DNA from: Actinomycetota bacterium
GTDB lineage: Bacteria > Actinomycetota > Actinomycetes > Mycobacteriales > Mycobacteriaceae
Assembly (NCBI GenBank): GCA_005787665.1
Contig: SYAB01000229.1
Span: 1-5,723, forward strand
Length of the DNA: 5,723 nt
Direction of reading: 5' to 3'
The notes beneath the pieces were generated by a model that was not told the DNA's origin, searched no databases, and worked only from the letters and a program-made list of their open reading frames with translations. Shown here one piece after another: positions 1 to 5,723 of the stretch (positions are counted from its first letter, which is position 1; each line of letters starts with the position of its first letter). A program made the translations under genes and the position numbers.

Positions 1-828
1 GGACTCCTTCGGCGCCACCCCCGGGGAGTCGGCCAGCGCCCGCTCCATCGCCGCGTAGCAGGCGATGATCGCCTCCCGCGGTCCGCGGCTCAGGTCGGCC
101 ACCTCGGCCAGACCCCGCTCGGCTGCGACCGCGAGCGGTTCATCCGCGGACGCCTCGACCGGGGGCGCCTCGACCAGGGGCTCCGCGGCCGCGCCGAGGT
201 CCCGATGCTCGGCGACGCGCCGGCGCCGACGCCGGACGGCGGTGACCACGGTTGCGGTCAGTGTCATGGCCACCAGGACCACGGTGGTGACCTGCAGGTA
301 CTGCAGAACCCGCCCATCCGGCTGCGCAGCGCGTGACCCGGCCGGCGGAGGCGACGGGGCCACGGGCTGGCCCGGGCTCGCCGAGGGGACCGGCGGAGGT
401 TGCTGGGCGACGTCGATCGGCACGTCGCGCAACAGGTTGCCCAGCATCAGAGCCGTCAGCCAGGCGACCGCCAGAAACGCGGCCACCAGCAGTAGCCGCC
501 GGTGCTGACGGGCCCGCGGACCGACCGCGCCGCGGGGCGGTTCCCAATGCCCGGCCGGCAGGTCGGGGGCCCGCTTGCGGAACGACGCCACCAGCTCGAT
601 TCCCATGATCAGTACCGAGGACGCCAACAGCGCGATGACCCCGGCCAGTGAAGCCGGGCTGTCGGCGGCGGGCTCGTCGGCACCGGGCCGGACCTCCGGC
701 ACCCGGCCCCGCAACGACACCGTGGCAACGAGGAGTAGCCCGAGCAGGATCGCGACTCGCCCTGCGGGCCTGGTGTCACCGCCGAACCGTCCCGTCGTGT
801 GCCGCGCCCCTCTCCGGTGCCCCCGCAT
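1..828 (-). CDS. Membrane protein with C-terminal DUF4129 domain (3' end beyond window)
   Basis: The minus strand is open without a stop from an ATG at 828 to the window edge, giving 276 residues. Four hydrophobic segments are visible: about residues 24-39, 60-82, 111-133 and 178-198. Basic residues (an Arg/His-rich N-terminus, FRKR near 83, RARQHRR at 105-111, six Arg at 199-204) favour both termini in the cytoplasm. A Pro-rich loop (about 141-165) would lie outside the membrane. The tail REAIIACYAAMERAL (251-265) resembles the start of DUF4129, a soluble domain found in actinobacterial membrane proteins often encoded near MoxR, DUF58 and transglutaminase-like genes; that context would lie outside this window. 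The biochemical function is unknown. ATG 828 is preferred because it has GGGGA seven bases upstream and keeps the first helix; the internal ATG at 606 would remove it. The gene is divergent from cobG and need not relate to cobalamin. The membrane protein call is firm; the DUF4129 name is less so because only its beginning is present. Confidence 0.75.
   Translation of the reverse strand, partial: MRGHRRGARHTTGRFGGDTRPAGRVAILLGLLLVATVSLRGRVPEVRPGADEPAADSPASLAGVIALLASSVLIMGIELVASFRKRAPDLPAGHWEPPRGAVGPRARQHRRLLLVAAFLAVAWLTALMLGNLLRDVPIDVAQQPPPVPSASPGQPVAPSPPPAGSRAAQPDGRVLQYLQVTTVVLVAMTLTATVVTAVRRRRRRVAEHRDLGAAAEPLVEAPPVEASADEPLAVAAERGLAEVADLSRGPREAIIACYAAMERALADSPGVAPKES
151..180. repeat. 15-base tandem duplication inside the DUF4129 gene
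   Basis: Units 151-165 and 166-180 match at 14 of 15 positions. On the coding (minus) strand they encode two copies of a P-(L/P)-V-E-A pentapeptide in the acidic, Ala/Pro-rich linker between the six-arginine stretch and the DUF4129 region. This looks like linker length variation with no separate function. Confidence 0.6.
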
Positions 829-835
829 CCCGGTG

Positions 836-840
836 TCCCC
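836..840 (-). promoter_or_regulatory. Shine-Dalgarno-like GGGGA for the DUF4129 gene
   Basis: On the minus strand GGGGA is followed by seven bases and then ATG at 828. This spacing fits a ribosome binding site and supports 828 as the start. In this GC-rich sequence a short G run can occur by chance. Confidence 0.4.
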
Positions 841-865
841 ATCCCTATCGTGGCACGCCGCGGCC

Positions 866-871
866 TACCGT
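866..871 (+). promoter_or_regulatory. Probable -10 element (TACCGT) for leaderless cobG transcription
   Basis: TACCGT fits the TANNNT -10 consensus of mycobacterial housekeeping promoters. It is followed by exactly six bases and then a GTG at 878. In mycobacteria, transcription commonly starts about six to seven bases after this element, and when that base is the first base of ATG or GTG the mRNA is leaderless. No Shine-Dalgarno sequence precedes 878 and no clear -35 is seen, as expected for this class. A second TANNNT (TATCGT, 846-851) lies upstream and could be an alternative. Confidence 0.55.
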
Positions 872-877
872 GTGTTC

Positions 878-2005
878 GTGAGCAGGACGCGCGAGGAGGA
901 CGCCTGCCCGGGTGCGCTGCAGGTGCACCGGGCAGGCGATGGTGCGCTGGCCCGGATACGGCTACCCGGGGGGATGATCACCCCCCGCCAGCTCGAGGTC
1001 CTCGCCGATGCGGCCATCCGGTTGGGGTCGGGCACCATCGAACTGACCTCGCGCGCCAATGTGCAACTCCGCGGGATCACCGCCACCGCGACGGTCGGGC
1101 GCATGGCGATCGACGCCGGCCTGTTGCCCTCGGCGACCCACGAGCGGGTGCGCAACATCCTCGCCTCACCGCTGTCCGGCCGCGCCGGCGGCCTGGCCGA
1201 CGTGCGGCCGTGGGTGACCGAATTGGATCGGCTCCTCCAAGGCGATCCGGAGCTGGCTGGACTGCCGGGTCGCTTTCTGTTCGGCATCGACGACGGTCGC
1301 GGGGACGTCGCCGGGCTGGGCGCCGATGCCGGTGTCCGGGTCGGCGGGGACGGCGTCGCACTGCTGCTGGCCGGCCGGGACACCGGGATCAGGCTCGAGC
1401 CGAGCGCGGCGGTGGACGCACTGGGCACGGTCGCGCGCCGTTTTCTGCGGCGACGCGGGACCGCCTGGCGGGTGGCCGAACTGCCCGACCCCGATGCCCT
1501 GCTCACCGGGTACCCGCGGGCGGTGCCGCCGGGAGCGGTGTGTGAGCCGGGCCGGGCCCCGGTCGGGTGGATCGGTCAGGACGACGGCTCGGTGGCGTTG
1601 GGCGCCGCCGTACCCCTCGGTGTGCTCTCGGCCCGCCAGGCACAGTTCGTGGCGGCGATCGGCGCGCCGGTGGTGATCACCCCCTGGCGTTCGCTGCTGG
1701 TGTGCGACCTCACCGAGTCGGTTGCCGATACGGCGCTGCGGGTGCTGGCACCGCTGGGACTGGTGTTCGACGGAACCTCTCGCTGGCTCGAGGTCACCTC
1801 CTGTGTCGGCAGTCCGGGCTGCGAGCGGTCGCGGGCCGATGTGCGCGCCGAGGCGGCCCGGACCGTCGAATCGGGAACCGCAACCGGCCCGGTTCACGGC
1901 GCGGTTCACTTCGTCGGCTGCGAACGGGCCTGCGGGCGCCCGCCCGACAGCACGGTGCTGGTGGCAACCGGAGACGGGTACGCCACGCTCGGGCGCCGAC
2001 CGTAG
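878..2005 (+). CDS. cobG: Precorrin-3B synthase CobG
   Basis: CobG is the oxygen-dependent monooxygenase of the aerobic cobalamin pathway, converting precorrin-3A to precorrin-3B (C20 hydroxylation and lactone formation) in the cytoplasm. The 375-residue product belongs to the nitrite/sulfite reductase family. An N-terminal ferredoxin-like half-domain carries [11 protein letters not shown] (25-35) and the [13 protein letters not shown] segment (55-67). Near the C-terminus Cys309-x5-Cys315 (CVGSPGC) and Cys348-x3-Cys352 (CERAC) form the expected four-cysteine [4Fe-4S] pattern. The frame is open back to 575, but that part lies over the divergent gene. GTG 878 gives [15 protein letters not shown], closely like the remembered M. 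tuberculosis start, and lies six bases after a -10 box; GTG 872 is the alternative. It is the first gene of a plus-strand operon, with cobH starting 10 bases after its stop. Homology to characterised CobG is clear and no key residue is missing. Confidence 0.93.
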   Translation: MSRTREEDACPGALQVHRAGDGALARIRLPGGMITPRQLEVLADAAIRLGSGTIELTSRANVQLRGITATATVGRMAIDAGLLPSATHERVRNILASPLSGRAGGLADVRPWVTELDRLLQGDPELAGLPGRFLFGIDDGRGDVAGLGADAGVRVGGDGVALLLAGRDTGIRLEPSAAVDALGTVARRFLRRRGTAWRVAELPDPDALLTGYPRAVPPGAVCEPGRAPVGWIGQDDGSVALGAAVPLGVLSARQAQFVAAIGAPVVITPWRSLLVCDLTESVADTALRVLAPLGLVFDGTSRWLEVTSCVGSPGCERSRADVRAEAARTVESGTATGPVHGAVHFVGCERACGRPPDSTVLVATGDGYATLGRRP

Positions 2006-2010
2006 GGTGG
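2004..2010 (+). promoter_or_regulatory. Ribosome binding site deciding the cobH start
   Basis: AGGGTGG overlaps the cobG stop codon and lies five bases before GTG 2016. This favours 2016 over the in-frame GTG at 2007, which would sit inside the site. It also places cobH translation immediately after cobG termination, allowing coupling. Confidence 0.5.
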
Positions 2011-2015
2011 TCAGC

Positions 2016-2642
2016 GTGCTCGACTACATCCGCGACGCCGCTGAGATCTACCGGCAGTCGTTCGCGACGATCCGGGCCGAGGCGGACCTGAGCCGATTCC
2101 CCGCCGACGTCGGCCGGGTGGTGGTGCGGTTGATCCACACCTGCGGGCAGGTCGATCTGAGCGACCACATCGACTTCACCCCGGACGTGGTGCGCGCCAC
2201 CCACGCCGCGCTGGCCGCGGGCGCCCCGATCCTGTGCGATTCGTCGATGGTGGCCGCCGGGATCACCGCGGCCCGACTGCCCGCGGGCAACGAGGTGGTC
2301 TCCCTGGTGGCCGACCCCCGGGCCGCCGCGCTGGCCGCTGACCGTGCCACCACCCGGTCGGCGGCCGCGGTCGAATTGTGGGCGGACCGACTCGCGGGCG
2401 CGGTCCTGGCGATCGGCAACGCCCCCACCGCGCTGTTCCGTCTCCTGGAACTCATCGACTCCGGCGTGCCCGCACCGGTCGCGGTGCTGGGCGGCCCGGT
2501 GGGGTTCGTGGGGTCGGCGCAGTCGAAGGCCGAACTCGTCGCCCGGCCGAGGGGGATGGACTATCTGGTGGTGCGAGGCCGGCGCGGCGGAAGCGCGATG
2601 GCGGCCGCGGCGGTCAACGCGATCGCGAGTGAACGCGAATGA
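2016..2642 (+). CDS. cobH: Precorrin-8X methylmutase CobH
   Basis: CobH (precorrin-8X methylmutase) moves the methyl group from C11 to C12 of precorrin-8, giving hydrogenobyrinic acid, the last ring-rearrangement step before amidation and cobalt insertion. The 208-residue product has the usual family length. It shows the conserved [10 protein letters not shown] segment (38-47), whose His41 corresponds to the catalytic histidine (His43 in the Pseudomonas denitrificans enzyme). Other conserved parts are [12 protein letters not shown] (72-83), [10 protein letters not shown] (132-141), [13 protein letters not shown] (159-171) and [12 protein letters not shown] (187-198). The GTG 2016 start gives [12 protein letters not shown], as in mycobacterial homologues; GTG 2007 would add three residues. 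Its stop codon overlaps the cobIJ start as ATGA, so the two are probably translationally coupled. No irregularity is seen. Confidence 0.95.
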   Translation: MLDYIRDAAEIYRQSFATIRAEADLSRFPADVGRVVVRLIHTCGQVDLSDHIDFTPDVVRATHAALAAGAPILCDSSMVAAGITAARLPAGNEVVSLVADPRAAALAADRATTRSAAAVELWADRLAGAVLAIGNAPTALFRLLELIDSGVPAPVAVLGGPVGFVGSAQSKAELVARPRGMDYLVVRGRRGGSAMAAAAVNAIASERE

Positions 2643-4102
2643 CGGGCACCCTGTACGGGGTCGGTCTCGGCCCGGGTGATCCGGAACTGGTGACCGTCAA
2701 GGCGGCCCGGGTGATCGCCGCGGCGGACGTGGTCGCCTATCACAGTGCGCGGCACGGGAACAGCGTCGCGCGCGCCATCGCCGAGCCGTATCTGCGCGCA
2801 GGCCAGATCGAGGAACACCTCGTCTACCCGGTGACGACCGGGACCACCGACCACCCGGGCGGCTACCCGGGGGCGATGGAGCAGTTCTACGCCGACGCCG
2901 CCGAGCGCATCGCCGCACACCTCGACGCCGGCCGGGATGTCGCGCTACTCGCCGAGGGCGATCCGTTGTTCTACAGCTCCTATATGCACATGCACACCCG
3001 GCTCACCGAACGTTTCCGCGCGGTGATCGTCCCCGGCGTGACGTCGGTGAGTGCCGCCTCGGCGGCGATCGCCACCCCGCTGGTGACCGGTGACGAGGTG
3101 CTGTCGGTACTGCCCGGGACCCTGCCGGTCACGGAGTTGGCCCGCCGGCTGGCCGACGCCGACGCCGCGGTGGTGATGAAGCTGGGCCGAACCTATCCGC
3201 AGGTTCGCGAGGCACTGTCGATGGCGGGCCGGCTCGACGACGCGGTGTACGTCGAGCGAGCCAGCACGGCGGGCCAGCGGGTGCTGCCGGCCCGCGAGGT
3301 CGACGGGGCCCAGGTGCCGTATTTCTCGCTGGCGATCCTGCCGGGCGGCGGGCGCGTCGCGGGCGCCGGGGTGCGCAGCGGGACCGTCGCCGTGGTCGGG
3401 CTGGGACCCGGCGACGCGGAGTGGATGACCCCGCAGAGCCGACGGGAACTCTCCGCCGCGACCGACCTGATCGGTTACCGGACATATCTGGACCGGGTCG
3501 CCCCCAGCCCGGGGCAGCGCCGACACCCCAGCGACAACACCGACGAGCCGGCCCGGGCCCGACTGGCCTGCGAACTGGCCGAGCGCGGCCGCGCCGTGGC
3601 TGTGGTGTCCTCCGGGGACCCGGGCGTCTTCGCGATGGCCACCGCCGTCCTGGAGGAGGCCAAGCAATGGCCCGGGGTCGCCGTGCGGGTCATCCCGGCG
3701 ATGACGGCGGCCCAGGCGGTGGCCAGCCGGGTGGGCGCCCCGCTAGGCCACGATTACGCCGTCATCTCGCTCTCCGACCGGCTCAAGCCGTGGTCGGTCA
3801 TCGCTGCCCGGCTTTCCGCGGCGGCGGCCGCAGACCTGGTCCTGGCGATCTACAACCCGGCCTCGAAGAGCCGGACCTGGCAGGTCGCGGCGATGCGGGA
3901 CCTGCTGCTGGAGCACCGTGACGCCGGCACCCCGGTGGTGATCGGGCGCGACGTGTCCGGGCCGGCAGAGTCGGTCCGCGTGGTCCGGCTGGCCGATCTG
4001 GATCCGTCCGAGGTAGACATGCGGTGCCTACTGATCGTGGGGTCGTCGCAGACCCAGTGGTACGGCGAGACCGTCTACACCCCGCGCCGCTACCCCGGCT
4101 GA
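2639..4102 (+). CDS. cobIJ: Bifunctional CobI-CobJ: precorrin-2 C20- and precorrin-3B C17-methyltransferase
   Basis: This 487-residue protein fuses two SAM-dependent tetrapyrrole methylases. Residues 1-237 are CobI, which methylates C20 of precorrin-2 to give precorrin-3A. They show the SAM-binding loop GVGLGPGD (7-14), [11 protein letters not shown] (104-114) and [12 protein letters not shown] (129-140). Residues about 248-487 are CobJ, which methylates C17 of precorrin-3B with ring contraction to precorrin-4. They have their own loop VVGLGPGD (252-259), [11 protein letters not shown] (324-334), [11 protein letters not shown] (402-412) and VVIGRD (433-438). A Gly/Arg/Ala-rich linker (about 236-247) joins the halves. 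This fusion is the normal form in mycobacteria. CobG acts between the two activities, so the operon order groups steps that share intermediates. The ATG lies in the ATGA overlap with cobH; no strong Shine-Dalgarno is visible, consistent with coupling. The 3' end overlaps convergent cobK by 13 bases. Confidence 0.95.
   Translation: MTGTLYGVGLGPGDPELVTVKAARVIAAADVVAYHSARHGNSVARAIAEPYLRAGQIEEHLVYPVTTGTTDHPGGYPGAMEQFYADAAERIAAHLDAGRDVALLAEGDPLFYSSYMHMHTRLTERFRAVIVPGVTSVSAASAAIATPLVTGDEVLSVLPGTLPVTELARRLADADAAVVMKLGRTYPQVREALSMAGRLDDAVYVERASTAGQRVLPAREVDGAQVPYFSLAILPGGGRVAGAGVRSGTVAVVGLGPGDAEWMTPQSRRELSAATDLIGYRTYLDRVAPSPGQRRHPSDNTDEPARARLACELAERGRAVAVVSSGDPGVFAMATAVLEEAKQWPGVAVRVIPAMTAAQAVASRVGAPLGHDYAVISLSDRLKPWSVIAARLSAAAAADLVLAIYNPASKSRTWQVAAMRDLLLEHRDAGTPVVIGRDVSGPAESVRVVRLADLDPSEVDMRCLLIVGSSQTQWYGETVYTPRRYPG
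4090..4102. other. Tail-to-tail overlap of cobIJ and cobK
   Basis: The cobIJ stop (TGA, 4100-4102) lies inside the cobK coding end, and the cobK stop (TAG on the minus strand, 4092-4090) lies inside cobIJ. Thus 13 bases code on both strands, and no intergenic terminator can exist between the two operons. Transcription of each probably runs into the other. Confidence 0.9.
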
Positions 4103-4818
4103 CCCTGCACCCAGTCCGCGGCCTCGGCCACCGATTCGACCACGTCGACCCCGGGCGGCAAGGAGGGGCGGGCGATCATCACCACCTCGACGCCGAGATC
4201 GCGAGCGGCGTCGAGTTTGGCACTGGTCAGCGCCCCGCCGCTGTTCTTGGTGACCAGCACCTCGACCCGGTGCCCGGCGAGCAGCGCGCGTTCGTCGGCA
4301 TACCGGTATGGACCCCTGGACAGCACCAGGGTGTGCCGGGCCGGCAGCGACGCCGGGTCGGGTGCGGTCACCACGCGGATCAGGAACCAGGCCGAACCGG
4401 CGCGGAACGGTTCGATACCGGACCGGCCGGTGGTCAGGAACACCCTGGAGAACGTCCGCGCCGCAACGTATTCGGCTGCCTCGCCGTCGGATCGCACCGT
4501 CGCCGCGGTGCCCGGATCCCACGGCGGCCGGTGCAGCACCAGGTGGGCGACGCCCACGTCCCGGCAGGCCGCGGCGGCGTTGGCGGTGATGGTGGCGGCG
4601 AACGGGTGGGTGGCGTCGACAACGGCGGTGATGTCGTTGTCGCGCAGCCAGTTCCGCAGCCCGGACACTCCCCCGAATCCGCCGATCCGGACCGGGCCCG
4701 GCGGCAGCGCCGGATCGGGAACCCGCCCGGCCAGCGAGCTGACCAACTCGACACGCGGGTGCAGACGGCCGGCCAGCTCGCGCGCTTCGGCGGTGCCGCC
4801 CAGCAGGAGCAGTCGCAT
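4090..4818 (-). CDS. cobK: Precorrin-6A reductase CobK
   Basis: CobK reduces precorrin-6A to precorrin-6B (dihydro form) with NADPH, after CobF and before CobL. The 242-residue product carries the family features in order: nucleotide-binding LLLLGGTAEARELA (3-16), VRIGGFGGVSGL (43-54), VVDATHPFAATI (66-77), FLTTGRSG (127-134), LSRGPY (166-171) and VTKNSGG (189-195), then VVMIARP (212-218). Length and motifs match mycobacterial CobK. ATG 4818 is chosen; a TTG directly upstream at 4821 would add only one residue. The first base of this ATG is the last base of the cobM stop codon (TGATG arrangement), so cobM-cobK is a translationally coupled pair. Transcription converges on cobIJ, and the two coding sequences overlap at their 3' ends. 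In M. tuberculosis other genes (including blaC and sigC) separate cobIJ from cobK; here they are absent. Confidence 0.94.
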   Translation of the reverse strand: MRLLLLGGTAEARELAGRLHPRVELVSSLAGRVPDPALPPGPVRIGGFGGVSGLRNWLRDNDITAVVDATHPFAATITANAAAACRDVGVAHLVLHRPPWDPGTAATVRSDGEAAEYVAARTFSRVFLTTGRSGIEPFRAGSAWFLIRVVTAPDPASLPARHTLVLSRGPYRYADERALLAGHRVEVLVTKNSGGALTSAKLDAARDLGVEVVMIARPSLPPGVDVVESVAEAADWVQGQPG

Positions 4819-5723
4819 CAATGCTGCGTTCCGCGGGTTCGTCCGGCCGAGTACAGGTAACTGTCGCTGAATCCCTGGGCGGCCAGGACATCGCCGACGA
4901 CGATCACCGCGGTACGGGTGATCCCGGCCGCCAGCGTCGCGGCGGCGATATCGGCTAGGGTGCCGCGCAGCACGGTCTGCTGCGGCCAGCTCGCGAAGGC
5001 GACCACCGCGGCCGGGGTCTGGGGCCGGTAGCCCCCGGCCAGCAGTTGCGGCACGACCGCGTCGATCCGGTGGGCGGCGAGATGGATCACCAGGGTGGTA
5101 CCCGACGCCGCCAACGCGGCCAGGTCCTCACCCGGGGGCATCGGGGTGGACAGGGTGGAGACCCGGGTCAGGGTCACCGTCTGGGCGATGCCCGGCACGG
5201 TGAGCTCCCGACCCAGCGCCGCCGCGGCGGCGGCGAAAGCCGGCACGCCGGGGACGATCTCGTAGGGGATGGCGAGGGCGTCGAGGCGGCGGCACTGTTC
5301 GGCGACCGCGCTGTAGAGCGAGGGGTCGCCGGAATGCAGCCTGGCCACGTCGTGGCCGCCCGCATGCGCCTCGGCGAGGTGTTCGACGATCCGATCGAGG
5401 GTGAGCGGTCCGGTATCGACGACGAGGGCGTCCGGCGGGCAGAAGGCCAGCAGATCCGGCGGCATGATCGAGCCGGCATACAGGCAGACCGGGCAACGCT
5501 GCAGCAGTCGCTGGCCGCGCACGGTGATCAGATCGGCGCGCCCCTGCGCCAGCGTATCGTGCGCGAGGAACCCCTTCGCCGGGAAGTTGGTGACGAACTG
5601 CCCCGTCGCGCGCACCAGCGCCTGGAGCAGCTCGCGCCCCTCGGGCCGGGCGAGATCGAGCGCGACGCTCTTCTTCGCGCGGTTGAGGTTCTCCCAATAG
5701 AGCGAATCGTTGTTCTCGGTCAC
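4818..5723 (-). CDS. cobM: CobM (precorrin-4 C11-methyltransferase) with N-terminus replaced by a CoA-transferase fragment
   Basis: CobM methylates precorrin-4 at C11 with SAM to give precorrin-5. Residues from about 63 to 301 of this open frame are a good CobM, about 239 of the usual 250 or so residues: VRGQRLLQRCPVCLYAGS (68-85), DTGPLTLD (103-110), LHSGDPSLYSA (129-139), YEIVPGVPAFAAAAAALG (154-171), FASWPQQTVLRGTLADIA and a C-terminal FSDSYLYSAGR. The expected start, roughly MTVYFIGAGPGA, is missing. It holds the glycine-rich loop seen in tetrapyrrole methylases (compare GLGPGD twice in CobIJ). In its place are 62 residues of a family III CoA-transferase, in frame and open to the window edge. 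GTG 5721-5723 is only the edge of the window, not a credible start. As written the product should lack proper SAM binding. An assembly chimera is the likeliest cause; a real truncated gene or a genomic fusion are alternatives. The CobM identity is sure; integrity is not. Confidence 0.85.
   Translation of the reverse strand: MTENNDSLYWENLNRAKKSVALDLARPEGRELLQALVRATGQFVTNFPAKGFLAHDTLAQGRADLITVRGQRLLQRCPVCLYAGSIMPPDLLAFCPPDALVVDTGPLTLDRIVEHLAEAHAGGHDVARLHSGDPSLYSAVAEQCRRLDALAIPYEIVPGVPAFAAAAAALGRELTVPGIAQTVTLTRVSTLSTPMPPGEDLAALAASGTTLVIHLAAHRIDAVVPQLLAGGYRPQTPAAVVAFASWPQQTVLRGTLADIAAATLAAGITRTAVIVVGDVLAAQGFSDSYLYSAGRTRGTQH
5517..5537 (-). other. Junction zone of the CobM/CoA-transferase chimera
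   Basis: These 21 bases encode ADLITVR, which is plausible both as CobM (after GPGA, before GQRLL) and as a family III CoA-transferase (after the ...LA.. helix). The true crossover cannot be placed more finely because both parents could share this sequence. The zone contains TGATCA and two GATC sites. Confidence 0.7.
5517..5723 (-). pseudogene. Internal fragment of a family III (CaiB/BaiF-type) CoA-transferase
   Basis: Residues 1-69 of the chimeric frame match the early part of family III CoA-transferases. They include SLYWENLNRAKKSVALDL (7-24), ARPEGRELLQALV (25-37), and FVTNFPAKGFLAHDTLA (43-59) followed by RADLITVR (62-69), where family members have a similar (A/P)DLI.(V/L)R. The family's N-terminal Rossmann start and the region with the catalytic Asp are both absent: the first is beyond the window, the second is cut off by CobM. 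The TNFPAKGFL wording recalls mesaconyl-CoA C1-C4 transferase (Mct)-like members, but the subfamily is uncertain. Codon use differs from the rest: all four Gly codons are GGG, seven of eight Ala codons are GCG, and Leu is CTC six times of nine. That style suggests another source, perhaps an alphaproteobacterium. In mycobacteria the gene expected here upstream of cobM is cobL. Confidence 0.75.

Noticed and set aside
575..877. Upstream extension of the cobG frame to an ATG at 575
   Set aside because: It would add 101 residues unlike any CobG and runs antisense to the divergent membrane protein; the GTG at 878 with its -10 box fits better.
829..877. Possible cobalamin riboswitch upstream of cobG
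   Set aside because: The gap is only 49 bases, far too short for a cobalamin aptamer, and no B12-box-like sequence was noticed.
799..1545. Long plus-strand frame overlapping cobG in another register
   Set aside because: Its translation is Arg/Gly/Pro-rich, low-complexity, and lies wholly across conserved CobG codons; it is a high-GC shadow.
1166..1909. 247-codon minus-strand frame opposite cobG
   Set aside because: No recognisable domain, and it mirrors the third-position GC bias of CobG, whose motifs are clear.
2945..3667. 240-codon minus-strand frame opposite cobIJ
   Set aside because: Composition is His/Gly/Arg-rich with no family signature; CobIJ explains this region fully.
4024..4860. 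278-codon plus-strand frame opposite cobK
   Set aside because: It spans the antisense of the cobK gene and both its boundaries; no domain is visible and CobK is intact on the other strand.
4818..5723. A genuine new bifunctional CoA-transferase/CobM enzyme
   Set aside because: Neither catalytic module is complete: the CoA-transferase stops before its catalytic part and CobM lacks its SAM loop, so a working fusion is improbable.
1..5723. CRISPR arrays, tRNA or rRNA genes, insertion sequences, phage attachment sites
   Set aside because: No spaced direct repeats, clover-leaf sequence, terminal inverted repeats or transposase motifs were seen.

Overview
The window is high-GC actinobacterial DNA, most likely from a mycobacterium (Mycolicibacterium-like). 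The evidence is the gene order cobG-cobH-cobIJ, the fused CobI-CobJ protein, close resemblance as I recall it to M. tuberculosis CobG, CobH, CobIJ, CobK and CobM, and a leaderless GTG start behind a TANNNT -10 box. No database search was possible, so genus-level placement is inference.

Layout. Positions 1-828 (minus strand) hold the N-terminal 276 codons of a four-helix membrane protein that ends in what looks like the start of a DUF4129 domain; its 3' end lies outside the window. A 49-base divergent promoter region (829-877) separates it from a plus-strand operon: cobG (878-2005), cobH (2016-2642) and cobIJ (2639-4102). Converging on this, and overlapping the end of cobIJ by 13 bases, is a minus-strand pair: cobM (upstream) and cobK (4090-4818), joined by a one-base stop/start overlap. 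There is no gene-free stretch longer than 50 bases.

The cob genes encode consecutive steps of the aerobic (late cobalt insertion) corrin pathway. CobI makes precorrin-3A, CobG makes precorrin-3B, CobJ makes precorrin-4, CobM makes precorrin-5, CobK reduces precorrin-6A, and CobH converts precorrin-8 to hydrogenobyrinate. CobL and the cobaltochelatase genes are not in the window.

The main anomaly is at the right edge. The minus-strand reading frame ending at 4818 is an in-frame chimera. Residues from about 63 onward are CobM, but the normal first dozen residues, including the glycine-rich SAM-binding loop, are absent. In their place is an internal piece of a family III (CaiB/BaiF-type) CoA-transferase with visibly different codon use. 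The two parts meet in a stretch of about 21 bases (5517-5537) that fits both families. This looks more like an assembly or library chimera at a contig end than a new fusion enzyme, but the sequence alone cannot exclude a real recombination. I found no convincing novel system; the rest is an orthodox cobalamin locus.
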